A stretch of DNA of 64,000 nt from PRO6 sp035565775 (lineage in GTDB: Bacteria; Pseudomonadota; Alphaproteobacteria; Rhizobiales; Xanthobacteraceae). Each line of letters starts with the position of its first letter. The first letter of the stretch is position 1. The stretch covers positions 240,235 to 304,234 of the forward strand of contig DATMRW010000028.1 in assembly GCA_035565775.1 (NCBI GenBank). The letters are read 5' to 3'. Shown here piece after piece: positions 61,571-64,000 of this stretch. Made by a program: the position numbers and the translations under genes. The notes below the pieces were generated by a model. The model saw only the letters and a list, made by a program, of their open reading frames with translations. It did not search any database and was not told the DNA's origin.

Positions 61571-61870
61571 TCAAGTAGACGGGACGATAAACGCGCACCG
61601 CGGTACCATTCTGACGTTCCCACTCTCGTCTTGGGCTTCGCCCATACAGACATGGCAACTGTTGTCTTGGCTCGGTCGAACTTGTTGGTCAGAAAATTCC
61701 GACTGTGTCGGTCGATATACCAAACCATGTGCCGTCGTGACCAACTCGTCACATGGAACCGGCTTGCAGTCGCGTTCTGCGCAGCACTCCATCGGATACC
61801 AACTGTGTGCGAGCGCGGCAGTCGCACACAGCGTGCCGACGATAGCCAATCCAGCTCGTTGAAGTGGCAT
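61571..61870 (-). CDS. Small exported Cys-rich protein of unknown function
   Basis: A 99-residue protein with a Sec signal peptide (RAGLAIVGTLCATAALA) and a Cys-rich mature part beginning HSWYPMECCAERDCKPVPC, with later Cys in SCHVC and RC. I recall similar HSWYP-ECC proteins as uncharacterised exported proteins in Bradyrhizobium-type genomes. The pairs of Cys suggest disulfides or metal binding. Function unknown. Confidence 0.72.
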   Translation of the reverse strand: MPLQRAGLAIVGTLCATAALAHSWYPMECCAERDCKPVPCDELVTTAHGLVYRPTQSEFSDQQVRPSQDNSCHVCMGEAQDESGNVRMVPRCAFIVPST

Positions 61871-62014
61871 GGCAGCCCCCGCTTCCCGAAGACCATTCGG
61901 CCCCCAGAGGAACTAAGTTGTTATTAGACTAGAACACATAGGCGCGCCACGTATCGACCGCAAACCTGCTTACGCGATCGGACCAAAGAAAATGAACAGC
62001 CGCCCGACCAGCGA

Positions 62015-63214
62015 TTAGCCGTGATACGCAAACAGCTCGACCGGTTCACTGAAGCCGCGCACCAGATGCTCGCCGACGTGTTCGAGGTGGAAATCGCTTT
62101 CTACTAACTCCGCGAACGTCTTGGACAACAGCACCTCCCTTCCCAATTGTTTGGTGAGGCCTTCGAGACGTGAAGCCATGTTGACCGTAGGACCGATGAC
62201 AGTGAAGTCGAGCCGGGTGCGCGACCCGATATTGCCGTACATGACGTCCCCGACGTGGACGCCGATGCCGTAGTTCAGTGGAGCACGACCGACCTCGCTG
62301 TTCTTTTCGTTCAAGGCATTCATCGCTTGGCGGGCTTCGGCCACGGCATAGAGCAGATTTGCGCAGGCCGACGGATGGCTGAGCGGAAAAATGGCCAGCA
62401 GACCGTCACCGATGAATTTCAGTATTTCCCCGCCATGTCGCGCAATCGGCTCCGACATTACGTCGAAATAGCTGTTCAGAAGATCGATGACGTCATCGCG
62501 CGGCCAGTTGTCGGAGATCCGGGTGAAATCACGCAGGTCGCAGATCATGATGGCGGCGCGTACCGTGGTCCCGCTTCCGCGCCTGGTGGCTCCGGCCAGA
62601 ATGAGTTCGCCGGCATGCGATCCGACATAGGTCTCGAGCAGCGTTCGCGCCAACCTGTTCTTCATCCGGATTTCGCTGACCAACGCCAGAACCGGCAACA
62701 GCTCCAACAGAGTCGCGATATGCGCGTCGGCGAAACCTCCGGGGCGGTCGGTTGCGAAAGTCACGATGTGCCGTTTTCCCAGCGTATGGTATAGTGGCCA
62801 CGCCACATAGTCGGTCAGGCCCTTCGCCCGCATCTCGCCAAAGACAGCGTGCTTGCGCCCTACCGAGGGATCGCGTTCGAGATTCTCGCGCACCTCGGTG
62901 GCCCCGTCGTGGATTTCCTTCGCGGGACTGCCGATGTATTCGGATCGCTCCCTGACATCGTAGTCGAACCTCGCAAGCTCAGCCTCCCGCATCCCATCGA
63001 CCCACATGATCCGGGCGCCAAGCCATTGGGGATGGTAGATCAACAGATGGAGCGACGCCCGCTTGACGGGAATGCCCGCTCGCTGGAGCCGGACACACAG
63101 CTCGGCAAAGATATTGTCAATGAAGCGCTCGTCACGCGTGTCATTTGTCAGCCACTGCACAACATCGTCGTCAGGACCCGCGGCGACAGGATCGAGCTTT
63201 GGCGGTGCATTCAT
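62015..63214 (-). CDS. Class III adenylate cyclase
   Basis: A 399-residue soluble cyclase. An N-terminal sensory region (about residues 20-190, no recognised domain) precedes the catalytic domain. All six key residues are present: metal ligands Asp226 and Asp270, adenine-specifying Lys266 and Asp336, and transition-state Asn345 and Arg349. That makes ATP, not GTP, the expected substrate. It makes cAMP in response to an unidentified cytoplasmic signal. No cAMP receptor adjoins. Confidence 0.92.
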   Translation of the reverse strand: MNAPPKLDPVAAGPDDDVVQWLTNDTRDERFIDNIFAELCVRLQRAGIPVKRASLHLLIYHPQWLGARIMWVDGMREAELARFDYDVRERSEYIGSPAKEIHDGATEVRENLERDPSVGRKHAVFGEMRAKGLTDYVAWPLYHTLGKRHIVTFATDRPGGFADAHIATLLELLPVLALVSEIRMKNRLARTLLETYVGSHAGELILAGATRRGSGTTVRAAIMICDLRDFTRISDNWPRDDVIDLLNSYFDVMSEPIARHGGEILKFIGDGLLAIFPLSHPSACANLLYAVAEARQAMNALNEKNSEVGRAPLNYGIGVHVGDVMYGNIGSRTRLDFTVIGPTVNMASRLEGLTKQLGREVLLSKTFAELVESDFHLEHVGEHLVRGFSEPVELFAYHG

Positions 63215-63384
63215 ATCTTCATCCTCCCCAGTGACCTAGGTCGGCGGCACAGGATATGTTGTGTTCCCGCATAACGGTTTCAACGGAGGCCGCAATCTGA
63301 TGAACCGAGCGAATTGCTGTATGGGCCAAGCAGTGTCATGGCCAACATCCGCAACGAACCAGGTGTCAATCGGCCCTTTACATC

Positions 63385-63624
63385 TCAGCCGCCACTGGAC
63401 CGAGAACGCGGCGTGATCATGATCCAGGCACAGAGATCGCCGCCTGTCCGGAAGACAGCCGGATCCTGAACGGTGGCTCTGACAGTCGCGGCGATAAGCG
63501 GACCGACGCCCGGAATGCTGGTCGGCCGTCGGGCAGCCTCATCAGCTTTCACCCCTGCGAGAATCTTCGCGTCGAGCTTCGCAGATCGATTTGATCGAAC
63601 AAAGCGCATGGTCGGCCGCATCAC
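63385..63624 (-). mobile_element. IS110-family transposase remnant
   Basis: A 79-codon open frame containing the second conserved domain start of IS110/IS116 transposases: SIPGVGPLIAATVRATV and DLCAWIMITPRSRSSGG. It covers only a small fraction of a full transposase of about 340 residues and lacks the RuvC-like N-terminal half. The frame ends directly after SSGG, where intact proteins continue. No terminal repeats were found, as expected for IS110. Confidence 0.78.
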
Positions 63625-63797
63625 CGCCTCGCGGATGGCTTCGGCAGAAGCGCCCGCGCATCAGGACGTCGATCCGGGAAAACCCCTCTTTGTCCTCGAG
63701 ATAGCGAGCCTTGTCCGGCCACTCGCGCTCGCTTTGGTCCCCTCACCTGCCGGGCGATGGTGTCCTCGTCCGGGTACGGAATCTTGTCTCTGCTCAT
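63621..63797 (-). pseudogene. Small unknown gene with strong ribosome site, probable frameshift
   Basis: ATG 63797 has GGAGGTG just upstream, the best ribosome site in the window. The 58-codon frame begins MSRDKIPYPDEDTIARQVRG. Shifting by one base in the following GGGG run gives a more protein-like continuation (EREWPDKARYLEDKEGFSRI), so the gene looks frameshifted. No family recognised. It abuts the IS110 remnant, which may have disrupted it. Confidence 0.4.
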
Positions 63798-64000
63798 CCC
63801 TTCACCTCCGGGTCGGCTGTTTTTTGGTCAGGGAGCCGATTCGCGGCGCCGAGATGCAGTGACCTGCCACTGAGCTTTCATCCAGCGGCGATTAGAGCCT
63901 TGGCCGTTTCTGTTACGCCGTAAGGCGCGGGTTGAGCAACCGGCGGAGACGCGCAGCCCATATCGAGCGAAGCGTCGGAGCTGGTTGCGGTGAGGGTCTC

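Noticed and set aside
1..64000. tRNA, rRNA and CRISPR arrays
   Set aside because: I read the intergenic regions for cloverleaf-like segments and regularly spaced repeats and found none convincing.

Overview
The window is high-GC, densely packed chromosomal DNA. It looks like an alphaproteobacterium of the Bradyrhizobium / Rhodopseudomonas / Afipia group. This is inferred from base composition, from several branched-chain (Liv) and NitT/TauT ABC importers, and from a heavy load of CoA-dependent catabolic genes; no rRNA or tRNA gene is present to confirm it. I see no prophage, CRISPR array or complete insertion sequence.

Layout, left to right. 1-2.7 kb: the end of a liv-type importer operon, divergent from an IclR regulator across a perfect 17-bp palindrome. 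3.7-5.3 kb: a pyridoxal-kinase-like gene and a MOSC protein. 5.5-8.8 kb: an aromatic-acid efflux set (FUSC, DUF1656, HlyD). 8.8-11.5 kb: a LysR gene divergent from a quinone-type ring-cleaving dioxygenase and an alpha/beta hydrolase. 11.5-17.3 kb: a NodB-fold protein, a NitT/TauT importer, a cysteine hydrolase and a divergent LysR gene.

17.4-29.9 kb is one leftward block: an AraC regulator, a three-subunit molybdenum hydroxylase whose large subunit carries a fused CoxG domain, an aryl-CoA-ligase-like enzyme, a crotonase and a complete liv importer. It reads as uptake, CoA activation and Mo-dependent hydroxylation of an aromatic or heteroaromatic acid. 30-33 kb holds an acyl-CoA dehydrogenase and an ABC-F ATPase.

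33.2-44.5 kb is a second leftward block: a NitT/TauT importer, a crotonase, a thiolase-fold protein lacking the thiolase catalytic residues, its DUF35 partner, a CoA ligase, two acyl-CoA dehydrogenases and an aldehyde dehydrogenase, followed by a LysR gene. Together these form a coherent retro-aldol side-chain-shortening pathway (acid, acyl-CoA, enoyl-CoA, hydroxyacyl-CoA, aldehyde, acid). It resembles bacterial steroid side-chain removal but the substrate is unknown; this is the most interesting system in the window. Next come a LysR / UbiD decarboxylase divergent pair (45-47 kb) and a Xre/RES toxin-antitoxin pair (47.4-48.6 kb).

50-55.6 kb is an eroded accessory stretch: a DUF6602-like predicted nuclease-fold protein, a GFA gene with two in-frame TGA codons, a frameshifted cation-efflux gene, a DUF488 protein, a CBS protein and a 5'-truncated ABC auxiliary lipoprotein gene whose broken end carries a perfect 15-bp hairpin. 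55.6-61.4 kb is a paralogue of the 42-44 kb importer with two tandem binding proteins, an FAD oxidoreductase and a divergent HpaR-like MarR regulator. The right end has a class III adenylate cyclase and decayed IS110 sequence.
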